Positions 24,894 to 36,177 of a stretch of DNA of 64,000 bases are shown piece by piece. The notes beneath the pieces are model-generated. The model searched no databases, was not told where the DNA came from, and was given only the letters and a program-made list of their open reading frames with translations. A program made the translations under genes and the position numbers. This DNA is from Pomacea canaliculata (Eukaryota; Mollusca; Gastropoda; Architaenioglossa; Ampullariidae). The stretch is taken from NCBI RefSeq assembly GCF_003073045.1, contig NC_037603.1, positions 16,064,192 to 16,128,191 of the forward strand. Direction: 5' to 3'. The stretch's first letter is position 1. Each line of letters starts with the position of its first letter.

Positions 24894-27814
24894 ATGAGTG
24901 CAAGTCTGGACATTGCTAAAGCAGGCTGGCTGTATCGTCAGAGTAAGTGTTTCAACCGGAAACTTCATATCTGCATCACATTTTCTATTATTTATAATGT
25001 CTGTTGTTAAACATTTGATAAGAAATATTAAAATATAGTAAATATTTACTATAAAAGAATGCGTAATGATTTTTGAGGTAATGAATTGCTATAGTAGTTA
25101 TAATAATCATGTTCAGGTTCAGTGCTGCGCAGATGGAAGAAAAACTGGTTTGTGCTGTACCGAGATGGGGTACTCCGCTATTTCGAGTCACCAGAGAGTC
25201 CCCGTGCTGAGGAGGTCTTTGTGATACGCTCTGTTTGCAAATGCATCAAAACAGGAGATGAGGTAAGCAAGCAAATGTGCGGTATCTTTATTTTTTCATA
25301 GTATATATATATCTTTATATAAAATACATATATGTATATAGGTGATTATGGAAAGGTACACACATGCAATGCACAGACGTGCATGCGTGCCCACCCTGTT
25401 TTTACCCATCCCTTTTTCTCATGTTAATTTCCCAACCAATCTATGTTGTTATGTGCAACAGTTAGCAGCTGTCACCACCTTCAGCCTTAGTGGCTGGTTT
25501 GGTGTAAAGGTCCGATTTTCCCATTCCTCCACCACCTTGAACCCTCAACTGTTAAAAATATATCTCTGCTAAGCACCCAACGCTTTAAAATGTGAGGGTT
25601 AAGGGAAAGGTCAGAGAGAGAGAGAGGGAAGAAGATAAACATGGAGTATGAAGCTAATGTGGTGGTTTGTCTCCCTTTTGCATGTCTGTTATACTTTGTT
25701 TGGCTCACTCTCTGTATACAGGATACGCATTAAATGGTTAGTCCTTATCATCAAAATAGAATGGCTGTCTCTTAGGTTGATAATCAAAGTTACTGGATTC
25801 GGGGCAAAATTGTTTAAAAAGGGGTAAGGGTTTCTTTTATCTACAGCCGAGTCCATGCACTGAAAGAAGTGAAATATGTGCCTTTTGTTTTGCTCATGCA
25901 GTTCTCAGAGCCCCATTTGTTTGATTTATAAACATTTTGCTTGCATATTGCTTGTATATATATGTATATATGCTACATGCGCTTGTATATAACAGCAGTA
26001 AATTAGTCTTCACAACTACTACAGTGGCAAGGAAAAGTCACCACTAATATTTTATGTAAAGATATCACCTGTGACACCACCTGACGGCATCAGCAGTGCA
26101 AAGGCATGCATGCTGGAGCTGAAGATGCATGATGGGAGCAACCTTCTATTGTGTGCTGAGAGCTACGATGACATGAAGTTAGTCACTATATATTTATGAG
26201 TGCATGCATAACTGCATCTACATGTGCATTCTTGTGTATGTGGATAGACAAAGCTTTTTATTAAAAAATGTATAACAGTGCATTCACTTTCACAAATGAT
26301 ATGCTTGATGACTATTTTTAAAAATGCTTGAAGTTCTTTTGTTGCAATTTTAATGTAAATGCATTTCTACATACACATAATCTCTCTCCCACCCCTAACT
26401 TCAGAGGGTGAGTCAGAAAAGCACTTAAGTAATTAATTTTTGTGAAATAATCAAATAAAGTGCCCCTTATTGTATAAATGCATTTTAAGTATCAAAAGAG
26501 GAGGGGGGAAGAATTATGTGTAACTCCACAATTATAGGCATATGCTTAATATTTATGTAATGTTGAGTCAAAATTATAGTTACTGCTGTTATGCTCTTTG
26601 CTATAGTAAAGTTTCAAAACATTTATTTATTTGTTGTGCACAGGTGACTACACTGAGGTCTTGTTGGGTTTTGGGATATCATTTATAATGTAAAGAGTTT
26701 ATGTCTACAGGGCGTGGCAGATATCACTAGAAGAAGCCCGAACAATGCAGGCACCAGTGAACATGATGCCACCATATACTCGAACGGTGCCCATCCGGTA
26801 TGAATATGGTTACCCATATGGATATTCTGGATATCCAGGACAGGTCATTGCAAGACCACCTACAGCTCATGGTAAGCTTGAAAATGCCTGAAAAAAAAAG
26901 TATTGAAAATCTTCAAATAGATCCTTGCTCTTTTTAAAAATTAAGATTTGTTGACCTGTTTGAATATAATCAACATTGAGGCTTTTGATGAATGTTTGTT
27001 TAGAATATGTGCAAATGACATTGCTCACGCACAATTGATATATCAAGATTCTATAGTCTGGTTACAAATAATGGTTCTAAAACTTGGAGAGTGACAAACA
27101 CCATCTACAATAAGCTACAGACCTTTACCAACCTATGCCTATACCATATTCTGGGAATAAGATGGCCTGAAAAGATCTCCAAGATCAGCCAGTGGAAAAG
27201 AACCACCAGAATGTCACTAGCCAAGACATCAAAAAGCGCAAATGGGGATGAATAGGACACACCCTGTACAAAGCAGCTGACTCCATTGCCAAGCAGGTAC
27301 TTGGCTGGAATCCTCAGGGGAAGAGGAGAGTTGGGAGACCAAAGCAGACTTGGAAAAGAACAGTAGAAAGCGAGGCAAAGGACGTTGAAACCACATGGGC
27401 CTAACTGAAGAGGGCTGCCCAAAACCAGGTCCACTGGCGAGGTGTTGTGGCCGTATGCTCCTCGAGGAGCAGCAAGGACTAAACTTACAAATTATGGCAA
27501 AATGATGTTTATGATGTATTAATACCACTTTATTGCTGGAAGTTGTAGGTAGTAGCTGAGACAGCATTTACTGAAATGATTATCATCTTTGAGAAAATGT
27601 TGGCAATGATGAACACAACTGTGATGATGATGATGATGAACCTATTTTTGCAGTGGTGCAAACCCCAAATGGCACAACAGTGATCAATTCTGGCCCTCCT
27701 ACGCAGGTGGTGTATGTTGATGACTACCCATACCGTGGCTATGACTATGGTGCAGGACTCTTGACAGGGGCAGTGGTTGGCTCAGCACTTATGTGGCCTC
27801 TGTGGTTGTGGTGA
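24894..27814 (+). CDS. PLEKHB2: Evectin / PLEKHB2-type PH-domain protein, complete
   Basis: Evectins are small PH-domain proteins held on Golgi and recycling-endosome membranes by a C-terminal hydrophobic anchor; human evectin-2 binds phosphatidylserine through its PH domain and serves endosomal traffic. Five coding exons with matching phases: 24894-24942, 25117-25262, 26062-26177, 26711-26871 and 27654-27814, giving 210 residues (human about 222). The PH domain covers residues 8-105: KAGWLYRQ, then SVLRRWKKNWFVLYRDG (first two strands), and the closing helix AWQISLEEARTMQ. A Pro/Tyr/Gly-rich linker (YEYGYPYGYSGYPGQ) follows, then GAGLLTGAVVGSALMWPLWLW, matching the glycine/alanine anchor at the evectin C terminus. 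The Trp-rich final residues are distinctive. Intron 4 carries a LINE tail. PLEKHB1 is the other possible orthologue; invertebrates usually have one gene ancestral to both. Confidence 0.93.
27110..27485 (+). mobile_element. LINE 3' end (endonuclease-RT C terminus) in an intron
   Basis: Translated pieces read LQTFTNLCLYHILGIRWPE, AKTSKSANGDE and SRYLAGILRGRGELGDQ, ending in STGEVLWPYAPRGAARTK. This is the common C-terminal tail of RTE/jockey-like LINE proteins (H-I-L-G-I-R-W-P ... W-R-R-T-V-E ... R-W-R). It is 5'-truncated, with stop codons and shifts. It lies inside intron 4 of the evectin gene in sense orientation. Confidence 0.75.
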
Positions 27815-29270
27815 TCTGGGTACATGAACACCAGTCCCAAAGACTTGATCAGGCAATCACCAGGTGTAATACTATAAATGTGGCCAATGAACTTTTCAAG
27901 TACAAAATGTGATAATGTTAGTTGTTGGTACTGTGTTGGTACCATGGTGTTTTCAGGCATCTGCTTCATCTAGTAGCTTCAGACTGTAGACTACATTTTT
28001 CCTTCTATATTTTTTAATGTGTGGCTAGTTTCCAAGATTTTTCTGCTTGAATTATAACGCTTGCAAACACACAAACATCAGAAAAGTTAATGTTGTCCTG
28101 ATAAACTAGCTTGTTTTGTCTTCAAATTGTCAAAAAGCATCTTCTCATCTTTGTGACATGTACTTCAGTATTTTGTGTACCTGTATGCATTTCCACATCC
28201 ACACATTCATGTATGTTCACTTTATTTGTTTTTTTCAACGTTAAAAATACATACAAGTTTATTTTGAAATAAATTTTTGTGCAATCTTTCTGTTTTAATC
28301 TGGTGACAAGAAGGCACCATTTTGAAGTTTAACCTGTGACTTCCAGTTAGAAGGGTACAAATCTTACTTCATTGAATTATCTAGTCTTTCAGTCAGAATA
28401 TATTGGTGTGTTGAGAGCATTTTTTATTCTTAAATTTGCATATATTTTTATGTCTCGTCACTGAAGTAGAGCATCAAATGTACATAGAAGCAAAATTTAA
28501 TAGAGATGAATTGTGTTTATACATGTCTATAAATGTGCAGTAATGCTGTAAAAAATGTATTTTTTGTTGTAGGAATTCTGGCAAAATTTTATTGACTGTA
28601 TTATTTGATGTACTTTTTTTGCTGCCATCTCCAAGAAGCTTTTTTTCTTGCAGAAGTTCAAGTTAAGGTTAGCTTTCAGTATTCTGTCTGCTTTTCTCAT
28701 GGCCTTATGCAAATAAAGTATAATGAAATATAAATTAGCTTTTGACTAGATTTTAATCTTGAAAGTATGATTAAGAAAACATCCACTGACAAGATCGTAT
28801 GGTTCATTGGTCCTAGTAGGCATAAATACCTTTTATAACAGTAGGTCCTTCACACCTTTCTCTCCCGCCCCCTCCCCTACCCCCAATACTCGTGTGTGTA
28901 ATGCTGTTTGAAATTTTCAGTTTTGTTCAGTAATCTTTGCATTGTTGTAGCCATACTTTACTGTTCTTGACAGTTGAGATTGACATGAGTTTTCCTGACA
29001 TCTGCTTTGTCTAGTAACACCATATTGTAAATGACATTTCTTGCTTTTAGTAACTTATTTTATCCTGAAATTGTCAAAAAATCTTTCTCATCAACCATCA
29101 TGGAAACTTCAAATGGGAAGAACATACTTGTTTTAAATCTACATCATATCATTTTGCAGCATATACTTAGAACAACATTGGTACAATCCACTACTACCCA
29201 TTTAGCAGAAGTATTCACTGTCATAATAAACCCATAATAGGTATGTTACTTAGTTTATTCCTTGTTACTT
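27815..29270 (+). other. 3' UTR and downstream flank of the evectin gene
   Basis: AT-rich 3' sequence with AATAAA at 28268-28273 and again at 28712-28717; either could set the mRNA end. No other gene is seen. Confidence 0.5.
28268..28273 (+). promoter_or_regulatory. Poly(A) signal, evectin gene
   Basis: Canonical AATAAA about 450 bp after the stop codon, followed by a T/GT-rich stretch. The second AATAAA at 28712 is an alternative. Confidence 0.45.
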
Positions 29271-29475
29271 CTTGAGAAGCATAGGGCCGCAACAACAACT
29301 CGCCAGTGGACCCAGTTTTGGGCAGCCCTTTAGTTAGGCCCATGTAGTCCCTACGTCCTTTGCCTCGCTTTCTACTGTTCTTTTCCAAGTCTGCTTTGGT
29401 CTTCCAACTCTCCACTACCTCTGAGGATTCTAAGTTCCTGTTTGGCAATGGTGTCAGCTGATTTGCACAGGGTGT
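29271..29475 (-). mobile_element. LINE 3' end fragment
   Basis: Reverse-strand copy of the 27290-27470 tail (AACTCGCCAGTGGACCCAGT, GGGCAGCCCTTTAGTTAGGC and TTGCCTCGCTTTCTACTGTT read on the plus strand). It is 5'-truncated and has point changes and small gaps relative to the intronic copy, so the two are independent insertions of one family. Confidence 0.7.
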
Positions 29476-30913
29476 GACTAGTGCATATATACCTCCTGAT
29501 GGAGGAGTTCATGGCATTTACAATCTTCACACATGTTGCATACACAGACGTGCTTGCACGTGCACAAATTATTTATTTTGAGCCTACTCAAGATGAGGGT
29601 AACCTGGTGAGATTTAACCTTTTTCTTCAGCACAGTACCAATAATCTGGAGAAGAAATTGAGCTAAATTTTCAATCAGAATTAAAAATATATCTCATCAT
29701 TGGACCCGAACAAAAAACTACAAATGGGCGACCATGACCAAAAACTATACCCTACTTCACTTTGACCTCACTTTAGAAACAGTCATGTGAATCTTTACAG
29801 AGATGTCTTACCGTTGGGATTTGTTTTATGGATGTAACTGGCAAAGTCACACGTGCGTGTAAATTAGCACACGGTCAATGCTCACCGAACCGTTACAGAC
29901 ACCCCGTATCTCCGCACGAAGCAAGATTAACCATAATAAGGCTCACAGAACAGTTATAAGACAAAGATTAACAACAATAATAATGTTCAGAAGAGTTATA
30001 AGAGAAAAAGAACTATAATTATGCTCGCACATCACTGCCAAAAATCAGATTAATAATGTTCCCAAAACGGCCACAGGTCTTCTGACCTCAAATACTTGCG
30101 CAAAACACAATCATAAGAGCAATATCTGTTACAAGTGTTTATCTTTAGGTAGACAAAATGACCTCGACTGTCCTCATTTGCCATGAAAGGAAAAGGGTAT
30201 GTCGCAGGAGGAATTGGCAGATTACATCATAGGGTTTACAAGATACTTGTGTGCGTTTGTGAGCCTGACAGTAGGGGATAGCGGCGTGGTCACTCACAGA
30301 ACCGATGAACCGACTATTACATTTCGTTTACAGTCATCTGGGTGGAAATGTTGAAGAGCAACCATTTAACAACTTTGAGGAAATACCACCATTTTACTAA
30401 GCGTCATCACAAAATGTAACATACGAGGATGGGTGGGGAGATGATGGGGTGAGGCTACCAGTCTGTATGACAGTATTAACTTCTAATGCCAGCACGAGCT
30501 ATATGTATGACTGTCTCTCGCACACACACAAGAACGTGGAAAACTTTTAGCAGTACCAAGAAAACTGAAGAGCATTGCAAGCACATGGAAGGGTGGGTTC
30601 GAATAAGAGATAGTAACTAGGGACCCAACCTTCTCACTGATTACTGGACAACATCTGGCGAGCTCTGTTGATGACGCCATTAAAATACAACGCTTGCAAG
30701 TCACGAACAGCTATCGGACGTCTTGATTTAGTATTTATTTCCCTCCTTCCCTTAAAAAAAATGTCCAGGCAATGTCGGTCAGATCAACTGATTACGTACA
30801 TGCGTACAATGTGTTTGTGTGCACGTACGCTCACTCAAGCACATCCAACCTCTTTCAAAAGCATTCATTGTCAGAAGGTGCGCTACAAACTTAGATGTTG
30901 ATATCTATCTCCT
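29476..30913. other. Intergenic, no gene recognised
   Basis: No coding block or repeat that I can support. Confidence 0.4.
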
Positions 30914-31360
30914 ATTACATTACTGTTGTTCACTGTCGTCTCACACATTGCACCGTTTGTTCACTAACATTACACAGTGTTGTTCACTGTAATACACGAC
31001 AGTATTGGTTTACCGTCATCATAATTACAGGAGGGCATTGTTCATGTCATCGCCTTCACATGGCAGCCTTGTTTACGTCATCATGCGTTACAGAACAACT
31101 TTGTTCATGTCGTCACGAAATTACGCGTCATCATTGTTCATGTCATAAATTTCAAAACAATATTCATGTCATCGTACATTACATAACAGTGTTATGTCAT
31201 CCTATATTACAAAACAGCATTGTTCACATCATCAAACAAGACAGTACTGGTTATCTCATCATATATTACAGATCATCATTGCTCACGTCATCATATTATG
31301 GAAGAGGTTTGTTCATGTTATCAAATTGCAGAACATTATTCATGTCATCATAAATCAAAA
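30914..31360 (+). repeat. Degenerate tandem array with GTTCATGTCATCA-type core
   Basis: Between these points the sequence repeats a loose unit of roughly 40-50 bp: ATTACAGAACA-like text, then TTGTTCATGTCATCA-like text. The core recurs about ten times with heavy drift (GTTCATGTCATC, GTTTACGTCATCA, GTTCATGTCGTCA, GCTCACGTCATCA, TTCATGTCATCA). The open frames here follow the repeat and are not evidence of a gene. Confidence 0.65.
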
Positions 31361-32409
31361 GAAATGCTAGTGCTGGATCGACTTCGATACACTTTTCTTT
31401 AATTATCAACTTGTTTCTTCACTCTTTGCTTCCAACAGTCATTATTTTTGTACCACGCTCCCTACAGCCAACCACCGTCACAGTCCTGCTGCGCACCGGA
31501 CCATGTCACTTCGTATTATCAAAAGAATCTGCTGCCTACCATTTATTCACATCTTTCTTTGAGGGACAAAAGCCCAGAAGGAGCTCTCAAAACCGATGCC
31601 ACCAGAGTTTTAGTCAGTGCCAGTCGGCTGCCACCCGAGGACCGGGACAGGCTATAAAAGAGATTCCACAGGTGGGCTGACCAGCGCTTGCTGATAATCA
31701 ACTGGGCTGCAACAGGTGGGTGACCACTATAGATAGGATGTTCTGAGAACAAACTTTTGCAAGTCTCGATACGTTTGGATAATGAAGGATCTGGCAGAAA
31801 CCAAGTCCCTCTCTACCCAGTATTTTGCTTGATATATTTATTCTAATTAATTCATTTAATGTTTTAATTCTTCTTCTTCTTCTGCTGATCGATAACTACA
31901 AAAGAAAGGCTTGAATGACGGAATGAAGAAAAGGAAGTAAAGAAGGTCGAAGACGGGAAATTGGTGTTTGATTGATTGGCTCACAGGAAATGGCAAAAAT
32001 AATCTGGAAATTGAAAAAACGCAAATAATGCTCATTCTGTGATAAGCGACACGTGTCGCCGAAGATTTTTATTTCATTTTTTCCGGTCATTTCTAACCCA
32101 ATATTTTGTATCTAGTGTTGCCTAAACAGAAGATTTATTAACTATTTTTGACCACGATCCGAATAACGATTCTTTTAGGTTCCGTTATAGGTCTATTTGT
32201 TACGGTTAAAAGTTAACAAGAGCAGTAAATAAAATTTAGTTGGAGATGACAGCAAAAGTTAAACCGGCAAAGATGGTAGTCATAGCCCGTTATAGTGCTT
32301 GTCGTGGTTATCATTCGTGTCGTAGCTGCAGATAGTAGCAATAGCACTATGTAGGGTGATGTCTGCGAGGTCTCAGAAAGGGTCACGTGATTTCTGTGCA
32401 GACCACAAG
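31361..32409. other. 5' flank of gene A
   Basis: Holds the presumed promoter of the secreted-protein gene A. No clear TATA box or other element. Overlapping frames at 31411-31752 on both strands show no domain. Confidence 0.4.
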
Positions 32410-35400
32410 ATGCGAACTCTGCTGCTGCTGATGCTGGTGGGCTCCGCCCTCACGCAGACGACCACCCACAAGCCCAACATCTTCCAGAGCCTGGGCAGTG
32501 TCTTCTCAACCACCTTCGATTCTCTGACGGTCTCTGTTCTCACCTGTCTTGTGTCAACTGACGGTCTCTGTTCTCACCTGTCTTGTGTCAACTGACGGTC
32601 TCTGTTCTCACCTGTCTTGTGTCAACTGACGGTCTCTGTTCTCACCTGTCTTGTGTCAACTGACGGTCTCTGTTCTCATCTGTCTTGTGTCAACTGACGG
32701 TCTCTGTTCTCACCTGTCTTGTGTCAACTGACGGTCTCTGTTCTCATCTGTCTTGTGTCAACTGACGGTCTCTGTTCTCACTCTGTCTTGTGTCAACTGA
32801 CGGTCTCTGTTCTCATCTGTCTTGTGTCAACTGACGGTCTCTGTTCTCACCTGTCTTGTGTCAACTGACGGTCTCTGTTCTCACCTGTCTTGTGTCAACT
32901 GACGATCTCTGTTCTCACCTGTCTTGTGTCAACTGACGGTCTCTGTTCTCACCTGTCTTGTGTCAACTGACGGTCTCTGTTCTCACCTGTCTTGTGTCAA
33001 CTGACGATCTCTGTTCTCACCTGTCTTGTGCCAACTGACGGTCTCTGTTCTCACCTGTCTTGTGTCAACTGACGGTCTCTGTTCTCATCTGTCTTGTGTC
33101 AACTGACGGTCTCTGTTCTCACCTGTCTTGTGTCAACTGACGGTTTCTGTTCTTACAGATATTTGAAATATGTGTGTGTGCGCGCGCGCACGTGTTTATA
33201 TGTGAAGGTGTACACTTATATAGTATTGGTGTTCTCTATAATGGATATATATCTTTCTCAGGATGCTCTTGGAGACTACTTGAAAAGCCAGGGCACAAAT
33301 CTCCTGCATAATCTGCTTCCCAGTCTGGCAGGAGAGTTCCTTCAGAGTAAGCTTCTGTAGAGATATTTGCCTCCCCTGTGTATGTGTGCGTGCTTGCGTA
33401 CGTCCGTGAAAAGAGAAAACTTTTATTTAAAGGAAAAAATAGATCATTAGTAAAGTCCTCATCCTTCCTTTGAGGTTCTTCATTTGGTCTCTGACTAGGC
33501 TCAGCTTATTATCATACTAAATACGATGTTGATGATAACAGTGTGAAGCCCCAGTCTCTACTGACGATCATGGCGATGTGTTGACAGGTGGCCTGTGGAG
33601 TTTGGTAGATGCAGCCATACACCCGGGAGGGACACCCGCTACTGGCAAGCGCAACATTGCTGAGTAAGTAGAACGTACTGCTCACATCATCATCTGCATG
33701 CACGTGCACATGCATGAGGGACCCGAGCTCAAGAACACGCAACTAACCCACAGGTCTGGCGTCCATGCACACACATTCATTTGCACCTCTCTTATATATA
33801 TATATGCGTGCACACATTATAAGCTGTTATTTATAAACACTGAGAGATGATAATTGTAGCTTGAAGTCACCATGAAAAGGTTTTTCGTGTTTGTTGTTAA
33901 AAACAAAGCAACAATGCGACGGTAAAGACAACTGTTTTGACGATGATGACGAAGGTGATGATGATGATGATGAGCAAAATGACATGATGATGATAATAAT
34001 GATGATTAACAGGGATCTGGAGAGTCTGAAGCAAAGTGTGCAGCTGGTGCTTCACCAGGCGGAGGCTGAAGCGGAGGACATCAAGCATGCTCTTCAGAGT
34101 CTGGTGGGCAAAGTGCTGACCGGCCAGCTGTCGCTCACCGAGTTCCAGCAGTTGGTCCCCAAGTTCCAAGGTGGCGATCTTCTCCACAACAATTTTTGTG
34201 CTCAGTTGTTTGTTGGTACAGCTCTGCTAGTTTAGCCACAAGCCAGAGAACAAACAATCAAACAGACATAAAAACAAATAAAAAAGAACAATAAAAATAT
34301 TTTCAAATAAATAATTAAATTACTTGTTTGAATAAATAAAGAAGGAAAGTAGAAAAATGTCAATTAACCGACCAGTTCACGACTATTACTGGCAAAAGTC
34401 ATTTTATTCCGATGTTAAACTTTTAAAGTACTGAATAAGTCTGCTCTTTTGAATATGAGCAATACAATTGTGTCTTCATATTCATTCATCTCGAAACTGG
34501 CGAGGTGTTCGCGTTACCAGTCGTAGGAGAGCTCTGATGGCAGTGCTCTGGGGATCTTCTCAGGCACTGCTGCACTCCATCAAATGTCCCCTTCGTTGTC
34601 TCTTTTACCTGCACGCTAATGATTACTGATTTAATATCTTAGACAATAAGAACGTAGATGATGCTGAGTGTACGACTGTTGTCACAGAGATAGCTAACGA
34701 GCTGCTATCCAAGCTGAGAGAGGGAGTGCTGACGGAGGTACACAAGTTGGCAGGCAACAAGAGGGAGTTACTGGACCTCAGCCTTCTAACCCACCTGCTG
34801 CAAGGTCTGGAGACTCAGGGCCAGGCGGTGAGTCAACGAGTTCCTTCATCCACCCTATTTCATGGCCCCCTCCCTATCGTCTCTCTACCTCGCCCTCGAT
34901 GAAGCTCCGTTTAATGGAGTAAACATTGCGGCAGATCTTCATTTTTTAAAATTATTATTTTGAATTCTGTACAGAAATAACAATACTGACTCCTGTGTGA
35001 TCGAATACGAAAGCTGGCTTTATATTCTGTTAAAATGTCTCTTAAAATTTCTACTGTGTGTATGTTTGTTTTACAGCTCTTGCGTGTAATAATGTGTGTA
35101 AGCTATAACGTGATTTAGTTCAAATTCTTCTGTGTTGACTAGTCACGGTGTACAGAACTTTATGGTCTACACATCTTCGCTGACTGCACATGCTTTGTTG
35201 GCCTTGTCTTCATCTCATCACCAGTCACACCCCGCATTCAGTGGAAAAAAATTGACAGTGAAATTGTGTGTGCAGGTCTTTGGCCAGGTGCTTCAAGAGA
35301 TCCAAGCTTTGGCTAACCCTGGCAACTTACTGTCCCTCCTGACTGAAGCTGCCAGCAAGCTGGGCTTGACCAACGTCTTGGGTGCGTTTTTCACGCACAT

Positions 35401-35621
35401 ACACACAGGCGCGCGCACACACACACACACACAAGCACGCACACACAAGCACACACACTCAAGCACACAGGCGCACACACAGGCACACACACACACACGC
35501 ACGCACGCACGCCATTCGCTCGACACGCTATATACAATTATTACACTAATAATCCATTAGTTGTGTAAGTGTGTGCTGCTGTGTTGATGTTCCAGGCTCT
35601 TTGGCCGGTTTGATTGGCTAA
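32410..35621 (+). CDS. Secreted helical protein of an unrecognised family ('gene A')
   Basis: Seven exons: 32410-32529, 33262-33346, 33588-33663, 34013-34170, 34643-34827, 35276-35381 and 35596-35621. Phases agree throughout, giving about 251 residues. The start MRTLLLLMLVGSALTQ is a signal peptide; an in-frame ATG at 32356 would spoil it. The mature chain is leucine- and alanine-rich amphipathic helix: LGDYLKSQGTNLLHNLLPSL, LKQSVQLVLHQAEAEAED, TEIANELLSKLREGVLTEVH and SLLTEAASKLGLTNVL. One cysteine (DDAECTT) is seen. Residues 84-95 (HPGGTPATGKRN) are the only loop-like part, with a GKR that could be a processing site. Every donor is GT and every acceptor AG, but the first donor (ACG/GTCTCT) is weak and lies at the edge of the minisatellite. 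AATAAA follows at 35693. Paralogue of gene B at 63233. Role unknown; a lipid-binding or glandular secretion protein is a guess from helix content. Confidence 0.75.
32524..33150 (+). repeat. 34-bp minisatellite at the first splice donor of gene A
   Basis: About 18 head-to-tail copies of CTGACGGTCTCTGTTCTCAC plus CTGTCTTGTGTCAA. Most copies are identical or differ by one base (a TCATCTG variant, a GACGATC variant, one copy with two extra bases). The first copy starts inside exon 1: its CTGACG is the last six coding bases, and GGTCTC spans the donor. The last copy decays to GACGGTTTCTGTTCTTACAG, which resembles an acceptor. The unit is not a multiple of three and carries stops, so it cannot be translated through. 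Confidence 0.93.
33941..34008 (+). repeat. GAT-rich simple repeat
   Basis: Imperfect GAT/GATGAT microsatellite just before the acceptor of exon 4 of gene A; it takes the place of a normal pyrimidine tract. Confidence 0.7.
35390..35515 (+). repeat. CA/CACACG microsatellite in the last intron of gene A
   Basis: Imperfect (CA)n with interspersed GCGCAC and AAGCACAC units, starting a few bases after the exon 6 donor. The open frames on both strands here are due to the repeat. Confidence 0.85.
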
Positions 35622-35692
35622 GCTGACCAGTAATGTCTGGAGCAGTACAGCGAGGTGAACACTCGTCACGATCGAGCTGTTGGTCAACTAAA

Positions 35693-35698
35693 AATAAA
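35693..35698 (+). promoter_or_regulatory. Poly(A) signal, gene A
   Basis: AATAAA 72 bp after the stop codon, fitting a short 3' UTR. Confidence 0.55.
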
Positions 35699-35870
35699 AG
35701 AAGAGAAATGTTAATTGAAAGAGTTTTTTCTTGCGGCATGGTTGTTTACACTGCGAAATTTAACATGGAGGCTTGTTTAGACCGCGAGTACGTGGCACTA
35801 CACAACACGACGTGAAATGACACATTACAAATGACACATTACTACGTCATACTACCACGTACTAACGTGT

Positions 35871-36177
35871 ATAGGTGGACTGCTGTCTGTCTGCCGCGAC
35901 AAATGCTTAGCCTCTTGCCTAGTTCTCCACATGAATGCACGAACTTGTATTGCTGGCAGGCGATTTTTTCCAGTTAACTGCTCAAACGAGGCAGGTGTGT
36001 ACAAAGCTTCCGGTTTATTCACATTCATTGTTTAGGCTTACCGAGACTAACAACGGAGAACTTCGCAAGAGGTTAAGTGTTGATGAATGTTACTAAACCG
36101 GAAACTTTGTATACATCAGCTATTTTTAGTAGTTAACCGGGAAAAAAATCGTCTGCAAGCAGTCAAGTAATACAAGT
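35871..36177. mobile_element. Palindromic MITE, copy 3 (most complete)
   Basis: 35943-36177 is a 235-bp near-palindrome. The left arm ACTTGTATTGCTGGCAGGCG ... CAAAGCTTCCGGTTTA matches the reverse complement of the right arm TAAACCGGAAACTTTGTATA ... GCAAGCAGTCAAGTAATACA. A further inverted piece (35871-35934) of the same family precedes it. Arms of about 85 bp and no coding content mark a foldback-type or MITE element. Copies 1 and 2 lie at 1737 and 11796. Confidence 0.75.

Noticed and set aside
32524-33150. Minisatellite read as a CRISPR-like or coding repeat
   Set aside because: Units are contiguous without unique spacers, 34 bp is not a multiple of three, and the frames hit stops.
35132-35560. 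142-codon plus-strand frame with HTHTQARTHKHTH-type peptide
   Set aside because: Mostly a translated CA microsatellite in an intron; only the part at 35276-35381 is a real exon.
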